DNA of 64,000 bases from WRHT01 sp031550525 (GCA_031550525.1 JAVBON010000011.1:1-64000); one strand, 5' to 3'; positions 10,282-19,325 are shown, numbered from the stretch's first letter. Numbers and translations are program-made. The notes: generated by a model not told the origin, from the sequence alone.

Positions 10282-10560
10282 CTATTTGCCTTTGGAGGCG
10301 CGCTTGGATGCCTTAAGGGGGTTAACCTTGGCAGCGGCTTTGAGCTCGCGCTTCACATGAGTGGCGAAGTTGCAGCGGCCCAGGCTCCACTTGCTGGCAG
10401 GCAGCGGGTAGCTGGTGCAGTATACTTTGCCTTCAAAATCCTTGGTGCGGTCACAGCCTTCGCACTTGTCGATAATGGGCTGGCAGAGAAAGCCGTTGTA
10501 AAGCAAGCCGTCGGCGGTAACGCTGGCGCCCTCGAAACCTTTGCTGTCTTGTTTGGCCAT
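10282..10560 (-). CDS. PxxKW family cysteine-rich protein
   Basis: A 92-aa soluble protein with five cysteines: FLCQPII, a CEGCD pair, KVYC and GRCNF. The signature PASKW is seen just before the last cysteine. The C-terminus is lysine/alanine-rich. Proteins of this type are found mainly in sulfate-reducing deltaproteobacteria; the cysteine spacing suggests metal or Fe-S binding, but no function is established. The ATG follows an AGGAG-like site in the minus-strand sequence. It is a single gene with its own terminator. Confidence 0.85.
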   Translation of the reverse strand: MAKQDSKGFEGASVTADGLLYNGFLCQPIIDKCEGCDRTKDFEGKVYCTSYPLPASKWSLGRCNFATHVKRELKAAAKVNPLKASKRASKGK

Positions 10561-10917
10561 TGTAAAATCTCCTCAATGCTTGTGGGTATTTATAAACGTA
10601 CCCGCAGGCACTTTAAAAATCTAAAATTGAACAGGCAGAAGATTTATACCAAATATGGCAAATGTCAACCGCGAAAAATAAAAAAGTGGCGGGTGAGAAT
10701 TGGGAGGAGGTTTGATGGTGGAGGTAAATATGGGAAGCTGGTGCGCCTTTTGAGGTAGTATGAAGAAGGGCGTGTCGGCTTATCTTGCTCGCTGAATTGT
10801 AGATGTTCCGCATTCGAGATGGTTTTCCGCATGGGCCAAGTCTAGCACTGGTTGCTGTGTTTGGGCAGTATCTAGGCTCATTAATCCGGCTGCATCATCT
10901 ATCTGTGTCTTTTACAA
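10561..10917. other. Intergenic region, nothing recognised
   Basis: About 360 bp between the PxxKW gene and the terminator of the flavoenzyme gene. I see no credible reading frame or RNA gene. The PxxKW promoter should lie in the first part. Confidence 0.4.
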
Positions 10918-10918
10918 T

Positions 10919-10964
10919 AATCAACTCCCCCGGTGGAACCAGCCGGGGGAGTTGATTATTTTCG
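10919..10964 (-). terminator. Terminator of the AhpF/TrxR-like gene
   Basis: A perfect long stem (AATCAACTCCCCCGG / CCGGGGGAGTTGATT, extended by A/T arms) sits 14 bp after the stop codon of the minus-strand flavoenzyme gene. Confidence 0.85.
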
Positions 10965-10977
10965 CCATGCGGGGCGG

Positions 10978-12759
10978 TTATTCGCCGGTTTGCAGGTCTT
11001 CAAAGGCGGTATTTGCGGCCAGCGCGCCGGAGGCGGTGGCGGTTACTATTTGCATGAAGCCGCCGGTCACGTCGCCGGCCGCGTATACGCGGGGCACGTT
11101 AGTGCGGCCTTTGGCATCCACTTGTATGTAGCGCTCTGGCGTAAGGGCGGCGCGCACGGCCATGGCCGGGCGGGAGTTGGGATCTTGCCCTATGGACACG
11201 AACACGCCGTCGGTCTCCACGGTGGTTTCCGCGTTGGTGTTTACATCTGTAAGTATAAGGCCCGTTACCTTTTCGCGGCCCAGCACTTCTTTAACCGTGC
11301 TGTTCCATATAATATTGATGCCGTGTTTGTTTACGGAGTTCACCAGGGCCTGCTCGGCGCGGAACTTGTCGCGCCGGTGCACCAGAGTTACCTCCATGCC
11401 GAGGTTTTTAAGGTGCAGGGCATCGGTAAGGGCGGTGTTGCCGCCGCCTATGATGATCACGCGCTTGCCCACGTACATGTAGCCATCGCAGGTGGCGCAG
11501 TAGTGCACGCCGCGCCCGGAGAGCACGGCCTCGCCCGGCACGTTCAGCTTGCGCCAGCTTGCGCCCGTGGCTAGGAGCAGGGTTTTGCCGCTGTACTGGC
11601 CGTTACTGGTGTGGGCTATGAATTTGCCGTCTTTTTGCTCCAGGTTGGTTATTTGCATGTTGCCGCGCAAGTGAGCGTATTCTTGCGCCTGCGCGATCAT
11701 ATTACCTACAAGTTTGGTGCCGCTAATGCTTTTGAAGCCGGGGTAGTTTTCAATTTGCGGGGTAAGGGCCACCTGGCCGCCAAGCATGCCATGATCCAGC
11801 AGCGTTACCGTAAGCCCGGCGCGGGCCGCGTATACGGCGGCGGTAAGACCTGCCGGGCCGCCGCCAAGAATGAGCAGATCGGGGTTGAACTCGTCGCCCT
11901 TGGCTTCTATAAGGCCGTAACTTTCCGCAGCTTCGGCGGCATCCTCGCCCAGCACGCTTTCGGCTGCTTTGGCGGAGGCTGCTTCGGCATCCGGCCCGAA
12001 TACGGCGTCTTCATCGGGGCAGTAGCCGTTATCGTCGGTAGCGCCTTTGGCGTACACCTGCGCGTACTGGCCCAGGGCGCTTTTATCCAGCGCCTTGATG
12101 AATTTGGCAAAGGGCTCGTCGGGCATAAGGCCCACCACGGCGTGAACTTCGTTAACCACGGTGTGCGGCACGCCGCCCACGTTGTAGTGTTTGCTCATGT
12201 CGGGGTATTGGTCGCCCGCTATGGCGTAGGCGGTTATGTATTTGGAATTTTCTCTTGCGAAAGCGGAGGCCAGAGCCATCTGGCCGGGGCAGTAGGGTCA
12301 GGTGCCGGTACCGAACACCTTGATGACGCGTTTTTCTTTTAGCGTGGCAAGCTCGGCCTTGGCGCCCTTGGAAAGGCCGCTTTCATCGCTCCCCGCCAGC
12401 ATTATGCCTTGCACCAGCACTTTGCCTTCTTCGCCCAGCGGCGCGCCCACCATGTGCAGCACGGGGGCCTGCGCCCCTTTGCCTTGTATGACAATTTGCG
12501 GCAGGGCCGTAATGTCGCTCAGCCCTTCCGCGCCGGAGTGCGACACAACGGAAATTTTTGGGCTGGTTTCGCCAAGCTCACGTCCAAGCTGGCGCACAAA
12601 GCGGCTGAACACGTCTTGCGATTCCTCCACTGTGTATATGTGCAGCTCCACGTCGCGCTTCATCGGCTCGAACACTTCTTTAAGGGATGTACGCGCCTCT
12701 GGCGGCACGAGGTATTCCGGCAATTCAACCTTGCTGGTATCTTCGGTTTGCTGTGACAT
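10978..12759 (-). CDS. Selenocysteine-containing AhpF/thioredoxin-reductase-like flavoprotein (in-frame UGA)
   Basis: Read through the TGA at 12298-12300, this is one 593-aa protein. Residues 1 to about 115 form a first thioredoxin-like fold without a redox pair. Residues 116-250 form a second thioredoxin fold whose motif is U154-P-Y-C157 where relatives carry CPYC. An FAD motif (LILGGGPAGLTAAVYAARAG) follows near 292-312. The reductase pair C421-A-T-C424 is followed by the NAD(P)H motif VIIIGGGNTA. This is the AhpF / protein-disulfide-oxidoreductase plus thioredoxin-reductase layout, and it should pass electrons from NAD(P)H to disulfides or a peroxidase. Upstream and downstream parts are in the same frame with no intervening start before the motif. 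The ATG at 12759 has a GGAG site six bases ahead. A SECIS-like hairpin follows the UGA, and selA lies at 48745. Sec decoding is an inference; nonsense mutation is the alternative. Confidence 0.85.
12268..12285 (-). promoter_or_regulatory. SECIS-like hairpin downstream of the in-frame UGA
   Basis: In the coding direction, 12 bases after the UGA, GGCCAGATGGCTCTGGCC folds into a perfect 7-bp stem with a four-base UGGC loop that has G at its second position. The apical loop is 19 bases after the UGA. Bacterial SECIS elements are small hairpins inside the coding region at about this distance with a G near the start of the loop, so both geometry and loop fit. Function is inferred. Confidence 0.7.
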
Positions 12760-13001
12760 TTAAGGCTCCAGTGATTTTGCGCCCGCTGCGGCGTGGGCAT
12801 GGTGACACATATTGATTAAAAAACTTGTAGCCGGACTTGGCAATTATAAAAGGCAGGGAGGTTGCCACGTAAGCGCATAATAAGCTCGAAAACGCTGTTG
12901 TAAAGTTTAGAGGATGAAGCCAGATTTATTGCAAAAATGAACATTCATCTTGTACCAGGTATGGTAATTCATACTGGTAAACCCCATTTATATAAAAGTT
13001 G

Positions 13002-13062
13002 CGGGGTCAAGGGGGTTCAACCCCCTTGCGGGGGCTGGGGCAGCGCCCCGGATCTTATAAAT
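13002..13062 (+). repeat. Intergenic repeat with TCAAGGGGGTTCAACCCCCTTG hairpin type
   Basis: The copy contains GGGGTCAAGGGGGTTCAACC, which pairs with itself as a hairpin, followed by a second small hairpin (GGGGCAGCGCCCC) and ATCTTATAAAT. A near-identical copy is at 44824-44880, a reversed copy at 47056-47110 and a diverged one at 44655-44688. The phrase GATGAAGCCAGATTTAT occurs nearby at 12912 and again at 44548. Confidence 0.65.
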
Positions 13063-13075
13063 ATGTCTCAGTCCG

Positions 13076-14764
13076 CTATGCCTTTTTCACTTCTTTGGCC
13101 CACGAATCTTTCAGGCCCACAACGCGGTTGAACACCTGACGGCCGGGCGCGGTGTCTTTATCCACGCAAAAGTAGCCGATGCGCTCGAATTGCACGCGGC
13201 TGTCCGGCTTGTATCCGGCCAGGGCCGGTTCCATATAGGCTTCGGTAACCTTGAGCGAATCGGCGTTGATGGCGTCCAAAAAAGTTTTGCCCGCCGGCAT
13301 GTCGTCGGGGTCGTCCTGCGTGAACAGGCGGTCGTACAGGCGCACTTCCGCCTTTACGGCATGTTGGGCCGAAACCCAGTGCAGGGTGCCTTTTACCTTG
13401 CGCCCGTCCGGCGTGCCGCCGCCTTTGCTATCTGGGTCGTATGTGCAGATAAGCTCGGTTACGTTGCCTGCCTCGTCGCGCCGCGCGTCTTTGCAGGTAA
13501 TGTAATAGGCGTAGCGCAGGCGCACTTCGCGCCCCGGCGCGAGACGGAAGAATTTTGAGGGAGGCTCCAGCATGAAGTCGTCGCGCTCTATGTAAAGCTC
13601 GCGGCTAAAGGGCACTTTGCGGCTGCCCATGGCCGGATCTTCGGGGTTAAGGGGCATGTCGAACCACTCCACCTGCCCCTCGGGGTAGTTTTCCACGGTA
13701 ATTTTTATGGGATCGAGCACAGCCATGAGGCGCGGGCAGATGCGGTTAAGGTGCTCGCGTATGCAAAACTCCAGCAGGGCGTAATCCACACGGCTATCGG
13801 CGCGGGCCACGCCTATGCGCGCGGCGAACTCGCGTATGGCCTCGGGCGTATAGCCCCGGCGGCGCAGGCCGCGTATGGTGGGCAGGCGCGGGTCGTCCCA
13901 GCCGCTCACGTATTTTTCCGTAACCAGTTGAATGAGCTTGCGCTTGGAGAGCACGGTGCCGTCAAGGTTGAGGCGGGCGAACTCCGTTTGTTTGGAGGGG
14001 AACATGCCAAGGTTTTCCAAGGTCCAGTCGTACAGCTCGCGGTTGTTTTCAAACTCAAGGCTGCACAGCGAGTGGGTAACATGCTCCAGCGAGTCGGAAA
14101 CGCAGTGGCTGAAATCGTACATGGGGTAAATTACCCACTTGTCGCCGGTGCGGTGGTGGTGCGTATGGCGTATGCGGTAAAGCACGGGGTCGCGCATTAC
14201 CACGTTGGGCGAGGCCATGTCTATTTTGGCGCGCAGCACCTGTGTGCCGTCTGCAAACTCCCCGGCGCGCATGCGGCGGAAAAGGGCCAGGTTTTCTTCC
14301 GGCGTACGGTCGCGGTAAGGGCTGTTTTTGCCTGGCTCAGTAAGGGTGCCGCGCGTTTTATGGATATCGTCGGCGCTTTGGCTATCCACATAGGCTTTGC
14401 CCGCCAGAATGAGCTTTTCGGCGGCTTCGTACAAAAAATCGAAGTTGTCTGAGGTGTAAAAAACCTTGGGGCCCCAGTCAAAACCCAGCCAGCGCACGTC
14501 TTCCATAATGCCGTTGACGTATTCTGTGCTTTCTTTAACCGGGTTGGTATCGTCAAAGCGCAGGTTGCACTTGCCGCCGTATTCCGCCGCTATGCCAAAG
14601 TTAAGGCAGATGGATTTGGCGTGCCCTATGTGCAGGTAGCCGTTGGGCTCCGGAGGAAAACGCGTTTGAATGGTGGAAGCGTCCAGGCCTTCTTTTATTT
14701 GGGCGTCTATTTTGGCGCGTATGAAATCTTTGCCGGGTGTTTTGTTTTCGGCTTCGCTGCTCAT
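13076..14764 (-). CDS. glnS: Glutaminyl-tRNA synthetase
   Basis: Class I aminoacyl-tRNA synthetase charging tRNA-Gln, 562 aa, close to the E. coli length. The HIGH signature is at residues 46-49 within PPEPNGYLHIGHAKS. The KMSKS-equivalent VLSKRKL follows in the catalytic domain, and the C-terminal half carries the anticodon-binding beta barrels (LYIERDDFMLEPPSKFFRL). Charging of tRNA-Gln by direct glutaminylation would make the GatCAB route unnecessary for Gln; whether the genome also has gatCAB cannot be seen here. It is a single gene, upstream of a repeat-containing spacer. A purine-rich GGAAGGTCCACCC precedes the ATG. Confidence 0.98.
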   Translation of the reverse strand: MSSEAENKTPGKDFIRAKIDAQIKEGLDASTIQTRFPPEPNGYLHIGHAKSICLNFGIAAEYGGKCNLRFDDTNPVKESTEYVNGIMEDVRWLGFDWGPKVFYTSDNFDFLYEAAEKLILAGKAYVDSQSADDIHKTRGTLTEPGKNSPYRDRTPEENLALFRRMRAGEFADGTQVLRAKIDMASPNVVMRDPVLYRIRHTHHHRTGDKWVIYPMYDFSHCVSDSLEHVTHSLCSLEFENNRELYDWTLENLGMFPSKQTEFARLNLDGTVLSKRKLIQLVTEKYVSGWDDPRLPTIRGLRRRGYTPEAIREFAARIGVARADSRVDYALLEFCIREHLNRICPRLMAVLDPIKITVENYPEGQVEWFDMPLNPEDPAMGSRKVPFSRELYIERDDFMLEPPSKFFRLAPGREVRLRYAYYITCKDARRDEAGNVTELICTYDPDSKGGGTPDGRKVKGTLHWVSAQHAVKAEVRLYDRLFTQDDPDDMPAGKTFLDAINADSLKVTEAYMEPALAGYKPDSRVQFERIGYFCVDKDTAPGRQVFNRVVGLKDSWAKEVKKA

Positions 14765-15151
14765 GTGGGTGGACCTTCCATAGTGTGATTTTAATTTGCT
14801 AAATTAAAACAATCGGGCCTTTGGGTCAATGCAGAAACAGGGGGTATAAGGACATAGATGTAATGGGCGAATTGGGAGCCAAGGCGCAAAAAGAGCGGTA
14901 TGAGGCAATAGGCCGCTGCCTGGCCAGTTTTGCAAAGGTCATATTGTTGACAGGCCAGTATTATTAAGATTTTATTATAACTCACAAATAATCCGGTATT
15001 TTTTAAATTTCGGTATCAATCTTGCTTATGTAATGCGCAGGGCAAATTTTACCTTGTGCCGCCGCCCGGCAAGGGCAGAGCGGAAATTAACGCGGGCCGG
15101 GGGATGCATATGAACCGCTCTGGATATTTTATGGGAAACAGCGGGGTAAGA
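14765..15151. other. Divergent intergenic region between glnS and the lipoprotein gene
   Basis: AT-rich non-coding DNA that should carry the promoters of both divergent genes. The TTTTATTATAACTCACAAATAATCC stretch near 14970 looks promoter-like for the plus-strand gene but no clear pair of hexamers was chosen. Confidence 0.4.
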
Positions 15152-15877
15152 ATGTTTGACATTTGCGAGCGCGACAGGGCGCATTTTTCGCTACGCAGGC
15201 GTGGCGCGCGTCTTTTTGTCATAATGCTTTTGAGCATATTGTTTTTATCAGGGTGCTCGGTGGCGGAGAGCACCAATTTCGATTTTAGCGGCAAAACAAC
15301 CTACCATGCCGACAACCTTGTTGTGCGCGACGAGCCGCAAATTTATGTGTACCCGGTTACGGAAGTAGGTAATATAAAGGTGCTTTTTGTGCCTTTTAAA
15401 GTGGTGCAGAGAATAGACCAGCCAGAAATGATAGGTTACAGCCTGGCCAAGGGGTTTTGGAACACATGGTCTGGCATGCGCGTGTTCGATCAGTTTGAGT
15501 TCGCGCCGGATGCTGGGCCTTTCCGCCGCGATTTGGCAGTGGCTTACGCCAGAGCCAGAGGGGCGGACATGGTGGTGGGAGGTTTTGTCACCCATTTGTT
15601 TGCCGGTGGCAACTCCAGCGCCAACCGTCTTAACCTGCAAATAGAAGCTTACGACGTCGCTTCCGGCCTGCTGGTCTGGTCCATGGCGCAGGGCGGCGCG
15701 CTGGCCGCGCCCAAAACCCGCGATTTTATAGTAATGGATGTAAAAACCAAGCAGGCCGCAGACCCCATAAATGTTATAAATACGGCTCTGGCCGTGGATA
15801 TGGGGGAGATTATGCTGAGGTGGAGCCGCAGCGGCGATGAAGAAAGCGCCGATACGGCGCGGCAGAAAACTGAATAA
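15152..15877 (+). CDS. Putative outer-membrane or inner-membrane lipoprotein, unknown function
   Basis: A 241-aa protein from the chosen ATG at 15152, which gives a basic N-terminus (LRRRGAR), a hydrophobic stretch (LFVIMLLSILFLSGC) and a lipobox LSGC, so a signal peptidase II lipoprotein. The mature part contains AYARARGADMVVGGFVTHLF and QIEAYDVASGLLVWS, a pattern seen in lipoproteins with a CsgG/LpoB/TolB-like alpha-beta fold. That resemblance is only suggestive. ATG codons at 15104, 15110 and 15131 are alternative starts; 15110 also has a G-rich site ahead of it. Downstream is a cluster of intergenic repeats and no clear operon partner. Confidence 0.75.
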   Translation: MFDICERDRAHFSLRRRGARLFVIMLLSILFLSGCSVAESTNFDFSGKTTYHADNLVVRDEPQIYVYPVTEVGNIKVLFVPFKVVQRIDQPEMIGYSLAKGFWNTWSGMRVFDQFEFAPDAGPFRRDLAVAYARARGADMVVGGFVTHLFAGGNSSANRLNLQIEAYDVASGLLVWSMAQGGALAAPKTRDFIVMDVKTKQAADPINVINTALAVDMGEIMLRWSRSGDEESADTARQKTE

Positions 15878-15942
15878 GGCAATGGCCCCTTCGGGGCGGG
15901 AACAGGGAGAGGAAGCCCCTTTGGGGTGGATACAATATGAAA

Positions 15943-15985
15943 TGGAAGTGGCTGCGCCGCTTCCATATTCTCTTATATTCCCCCA
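15943..15985 (+). repeat. Short intergenic repeat (GCGCCGCTTCCATAT type)
   Basis: GGCTGCGCCGCTTCCATATT, followed by TTATATTCCCCC. The same arrangement occurs at 27856-27903, and in diverged or reversed form at 33150-33205 and 33354-33436. It abuts the 149 bp palindromic element. Confidence 0.6.
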
Positions 15986-16134
15986 GGGGCTGTTTCTAAA
16001 AAGTGTCTTTTGCCCCTTGGACTGCGTCAAGCGCCGATTTTTGTCCAAGGATGTACCATCAGAGTACTATCCCTGAACAAAAATCGGCGCTTTCCTTGCC
16101 AAGGAACAAAATCCATCTTTTTAGAAACAGCCCC
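15986..16134. repeat. 149 bp palindromic MITE-like element, copy 1
   Basis: Perfect 18 bp terminal inverted repeats: GGGGCTGTTTCTAAAAAG at 15986-16003 and its complement at 16117-16134. Inside, GCGCCGATTTTTGT at 16031-16044 pairs with ACAAAAATCGGCGC at 16077-16090, and the centre holds AGAGTACT, so the whole element is one large imperfect palindrome. It shares the length (149 bp), CTGCGTCA, the AGAGTA(TA)CT centre and TTCCTTGCC(A)AGGGAACAAAATC-like sequence with the copies at 23959 and 26295. It has no coding capacity. It could be a non-autonomous mobile element. Confidence 0.75.
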
Positions 16135-16152
16135 CAGGCGGGGCTTTCAAAA

Positions 16153-16674
16153 CTAAATCAAATGCTCAAATATAACCTGATAAATCTTGCGGATGGTGAG
16201 CGACAATTTAAGGTGCAGGGCTTTGCGGTTTTGGGTGTCTTTGCACAGGGTTTCGGCCATGTATTGTGAAACCGGCGTGAAGTCGTCTATTTTTTTCGGG
16301 GCGAAAAGGTCGCAATAAATTCTTATGCGGCTTACCATTTTGTCGTGCTTTTTGCCTGTGCCAAGCACGGGGGAGTTGGCGAGGAAATCTTCAAAAAACT
16401 CGCCGGATTCGTTGGGGAAGGAACGGTCCAGAGCCAGTTTCCACAGGGCAGTGCACATGGCGGTAAACTCGGCCAGAGAGCGGCTTTTGTTGAAAAAGGA
16501 GTTCAGGCCGCAGCCTAGGGTGTCTATTTCCTCATGCAGGCTCAGGGCGGGCAGCAAACCTTCAAAATTGGCTATTACTTCCTGCTTGGTGTAAAGAGGC
16601 GCGCCTGCCTGCAACGGCCCGGACGGCGCCCCGCCCATGCCGCCTTGCAGTGGGAGCATGTTAATTGCCAGCAT
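16153..16674 (-). CDS. Conserved-looking hypothetical protein
   Basis: A 173-aa protein I do not recognise. The first 30 residues are G/P/A-rich with several methionines (MLAINMLPLQGGMGG). The remainder looks like a compact alpha-helical domain with segments such as SLHEEIDTLGCGLNSFFNKS and MVSRIRIYCDLFAPKKIDDF. It has no signal peptide, transmembrane segment or metal motif. A later methionine could be the true start if the glycine-rich leader is not translated. The ATG is preceded by AGAGAAGG in the minus-strand direction, a good ribosome site. It lies 70 bp downstream of a DEAD-box helicase gene on the same strand and may be cotranscribed. Cytoplasmic location is likely. Confidence 0.65.
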   Translation of the reverse strand: MLAINMLPLQGGMGGAPSGPLQAGAPLYTKQEVIANFEGLLPALSLHEEIDTLGCGLNSFFNKSRSLAEFTAMCTALWKLALDRSFPNESGEFFEDFLANSPVLGTGKKHDKMVSRIRIYCDLFAPKKIDDFTPVSQYMAETLCKDTQNRKALHLKLSLTIRKIYQVIFEHLI

Positions 16675-16745
16675 ATAAAAACCTTCTCTTTAAGTCTGGA
16701 ATTTAACGCTATGGAATACCCAAGTCCAGCCTTTTGTTGCCGGCT

Positions 16746-18269
16746 TTAGCCACGGCCCTTGCCGCGCGGGCGGCGCGAACGCTGGCGTTGGCCATCGTTG
16801 GCGGGGTTTTTGTCGTGGCCGTCGCGCTTCTCGCCGGATTTGGACGGCGCTGGCTGCCCAGCCACGGCGTGCAGGCTTTTTTGATACTCTTCATCCAACA
16901 ACATGCAAAGCAGGCGGATGGAGTCGTCGTCATCCAGCATGCTTTTGGCAAGTGGAATAAAGCGGCGCATGCGCTCTTGCTCCAGGCGGGTTTTGGAGCG
17001 CAACGAGGCTTCCAGCAGGGCGGAAAGGCGCTCGCCCACCACCTGCGCAAGTTTATCATCGTCAGGCAGTTGTTTTTCCGCCAGGGTAATTTTGTAGTGG
17101 CGGGCAATGCGGCCAAGCTCCATTTTTTCCATAATATCCACCAGAGAGATTACGGTGCCGCCCGCTCCGGCCCTGCCCGTGCGCCCGGCGCGGTGAATAT
17201 AAGACTCCTGATCTTCCGGCGGAGAATAAAGCACAACGTGGGTCAGCTCCGGTATGTCTATGCCTCTGGCCGCAACGTCCGTTGCCACCAGAAAACGCAA
17301 CTGCCCGGCACGCAGGCGTGTAAGCACCTCTTCGCGCCGGTTTTGCGAAAGATCGGCCGAAAGCTCGTCGGCGTTAAAGCCAAAGCCTTGCAGCACGGCG
17401 GTAACATAGTGCACGTCGGATTTTGTGTTGCAAAACACTATGGCGGCGGCTGGGCTTTCCATTTCCAGCACGCGTACCAGGGCGCGGTCTTTTTCCATGG
17501 GCTTTACCTGATAAAAGACGTGCTCCATGCTTTCTATATGATGCACCTGCTGGCTGCTGAGGCTTAGCAGGGCCGGGTTGGGCATAAATTCGCCAGCCAT
17601 GCGCAACACCTGCGGCGGAAAAGTGGCGGAGAAAAAATGCACGGGCACGCGCCTGTCCGGCAGGTAACGCTGCACCTCTTTCATATCGGGATAAAAACCT
17701 ATGGAGAGCATGCGGTCGGCTTCGTCAAGCACCAGCATGCGCAGGGCGGACAGCGAAAAATTGCGGCGTATGAGATGATCGAGCACGCGGCCAGGTGTGC
17801 CCACAACCAGTTGGGCCCCGCCGTGCAGGGCGTCGTTTTGTTTGCCGTAGCCCACTCCGCCGTATAAGGTGGCGGTGCGCAAGCCCGTGCCCCGGTACAG
17901 GGTTTCGGCCTCGGCGGCCACTTGCAGGGCCAGCTCGCGCGTGGGCACCAGCACCATGGCTTGGCACTCGGCTTTGGCCGGGTCCAGACGATCCAGCGTT
18001 GGCAGCAGGTAAGCGCCGGTTTTGCCGCTGCCGGTGCGCGATTGCACCATAATATCCTGCTGCTGCAACAGGTAGGGCAGGGCCAGAGACTGCACGGGCA
18101 TCAGGCCGTTCCACCCGGCGCGGGCGCAGGCCTCTTGCAGGGCTTGGGGCAAGTCTTCAAGTGCGGCGCGGGGCAGCGGGTTTTCCGGCTGGCAGAGGCT
18201 TTCTTCCTCGACGCTGTACATGCTGTCGGTCTGGTCGGTGGCGCTTGCGTCAATGGGGGTATCTTTCAT
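16746..18269 (-). CDS. DEAD-box ATP-dependent RNA helicase
   Basis: A 507-aa RNA helicase of the RhlE/DbpA/CsdA class. Visible motifs in order: Q motif (GLMPVQSLALP), Walker A SRTGSGKTG, PTRELALQ, GTPGRVLDHL, DEAD as VLDEADRM, SAT, ARGIDIP and HRAGRTGRAG. The tail after residue 470 is basic and low in complexity (QRQRSRRPRGKGRG) and probably binds RNA. Likely roles are ribosome assembly or mRNA turnover; the exact subfamily cannot be fixed from motifs. It is divergent from the methyltransferase gene across a ~118 bp spacer. A 173-aa unknown gene follows it. Confidence 0.95.
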   Translation of the reverse strand: MKDTPIDASATDQTDSMYSVEEESLCQPENPLPRAALEDLPQALQEACARAGWNGLMPVQSLALPYLLQQQDIMVQSRTGSGKTGAYLLPTLDRLDPAKAECQAMVLVPTRELALQVAAEAETLYRGTGLRTATLYGGVGYGKQNDALHGGAQLVVGTPGRVLDHLIRRNFSLSALRMLVLDEADRMLSIGFYPDMKEVQRYLPDRRVPVHFFSATFPPQVLRMAGEFMPNPALLSLSSQQVHHIESMEHVFYQVKPMEKDRALVRVLEMESPAAAIVFCNTKSDVHYVTAVLQGFGFNADELSADLSQNRREEVLTRLRAGQLRFLVATDVAARGIDIPELTHVVLYSPPEDQESYIHRAGRTGRAGAGGTVISLVDIMEKMELGRIARHYKITLAEKQLPDDDKLAQVVGERLSALLEASLRSKTRLEQERMRRFIPLAKSMLDDDDSIRLLCMLLDEEYQKSLHAVAGQPAPSKSGEKRDGHDKNPANDGQRQRSRRPRGKGRG

Positions 18270-18387
18270 ATTATTCCCTGAGGGGCGGTTTTGGCCTGCG
18301 GCAATCCGGCTTGCGGCCGTGGACGTGGTTGTTGCGTTGTTCGCACACAGCCCCTATAGTCAAATCTATGCCAAAGGTAAACGTATT

Positions 18388-19209
18388 TTGACGCATTTTA
18401 ATGACAAAAACATCTCCGCCCGCAATTATTTTCCACGCGGGTTGGTGCAGCCGGAAGCTTCTTTTCGCTTCTCCGCCGATGCTCTTCTGTTGGGCGGTTT
18501 TGCCACGGCCTGCAGGCCGCAGTGGCGTAATCTGGCGGATTTGGGCTGTGGTTGCGGGGTGGTGGCCTTTAGCGCCATGCTGCTTGTAAAAGGGCAAGAT
18601 GTAGCGGCAAGGCGGGCCGTGGGGGTGGACGCGCAGCCCGAGCTGCTGGCCGCTGCCACGCAAAACGCGGAGCTTTTGGGCTTTACGCGGCAGTTTACCC
18701 CGGTTTTGGAGGATTTGCGCCTGTCATGCGCTGCGCGTGTACTGCCGCCGGGCTTGAGCCGGGGCGGCTTTGATCTGATCACGGCTAACCCCCCATACCG
18801 CCTGAGCGGGCATGGGCGGGAACCTGCCTCGCCTTTACGGCGCATGGCCTTGTTTGGGGGGCACGATACGTTGCTGGCGTTTGCCTCCAGCGCCAGAATG
18901 CTGCTGGCGAAAGACGGGCTGTTCTGCCTGGTGTTCGCTTTTGACAGGTATATGGCGCTATGCGCCGCGCTGGCGGAATGCGGTTTTATGCCCGAGCGGC
19001 TTTTGCCGGTTGCCACCGGCCGGGGCGAGACCCCGCTGCTGGCCCTGCTGGCTGTGCGCAAGGGCGAGGCGGAGCATGCGTATGACGTGCGCCCGGTTGA
19101 TTTGGCGCTGTACCGAGAGCTTGAGGACCCTTTGCATTTGTATGTTTGGGAAGGCGGGACCAAAAAAGTAACGGAAGAGGCCATGGCCTTGTGCCCATAT
19201 TTGCGTTGA
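18388..19209 (+). CDS. tRNA1(Val) A37 N6-methyltransferase-like protein
   Basis: A class I SAM-dependent methyltransferase of about 273 aa. The SAM motif LADLGCGCGVVA is near residue 50 and the catalytic NPPY (ITANPPYRLSG) near 133-137, the signature of N6-adenine or glutamine methylation. The domain order and the FSADALLLGGFA leader match TrmN6/YfiC-type enzymes acting on tRNA. No ATG lies in frame between 18253 and the SAM motif; I chose the TTG at 18388, with AAAGG about ten bases upstream, because it gives the family length. A longer start at 18220 or 18253 would overlap the divergent helicase gene and add an unrelated leader. Confidence 0.8.
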   Translation: MTHFNDKNISARNYFPRGLVQPEASFRFSADALLLGGFATACRPQWRNLADLGCGCGVVAFSAMLLVKGQDVAARRAVGVDAQPELLAAATQNAELLGFTRQFTPVLEDLRLSCAARVLPPGLSRGGFDLITANPPYRLSGHGREPASPLRRMALFGGHDTLLAFASSARMLLAKDGLFCLVFAFDRYMALCAALAECGFMPERLLPVATGRGETPLLALLAVRKGEAEHAYDVRPVDLALYRELEDPLHLYVWEGGTKKVTEEAMALCPYLR

Positions 19210-19292
19210 TCAATTCTTTGAGGGGTTGTGTTTTGTTTTTTGCCTAAAAAGGTTTTTTATTTAGCGTTGATACATGCTGGTGTGATATTTAT

Positions 19293-19325
19293 GCGTTATT
19301 TTTCGGTAACATGCCGAAAAATAAC
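19293..19325 (+). terminator. Terminator-like hairpin
   Basis: CGTTATTTTTCGG and its exact complement flank a seven-base loop, followed by TATTTTTG. It lies 84 bp after the methyltransferase stop codon and probably ends that transcript. Confidence 0.6.

Noticed and set aside
10978..12279. A stand-alone thioredoxin reductase starting at an internal Met
   Set aside because: There is no ribosome site before it, and the missing piece carries the UPYC motif in the same frame; read-through gives the complete AhpF-like layout.
12298..12300. The TGA as a sequencing error or pseudogene lesion
   Set aside because: Not excluded, but a hairpin at the right distance, the replaced residue being a catalytic Cys, and selA in the window fit Sec decoding better.
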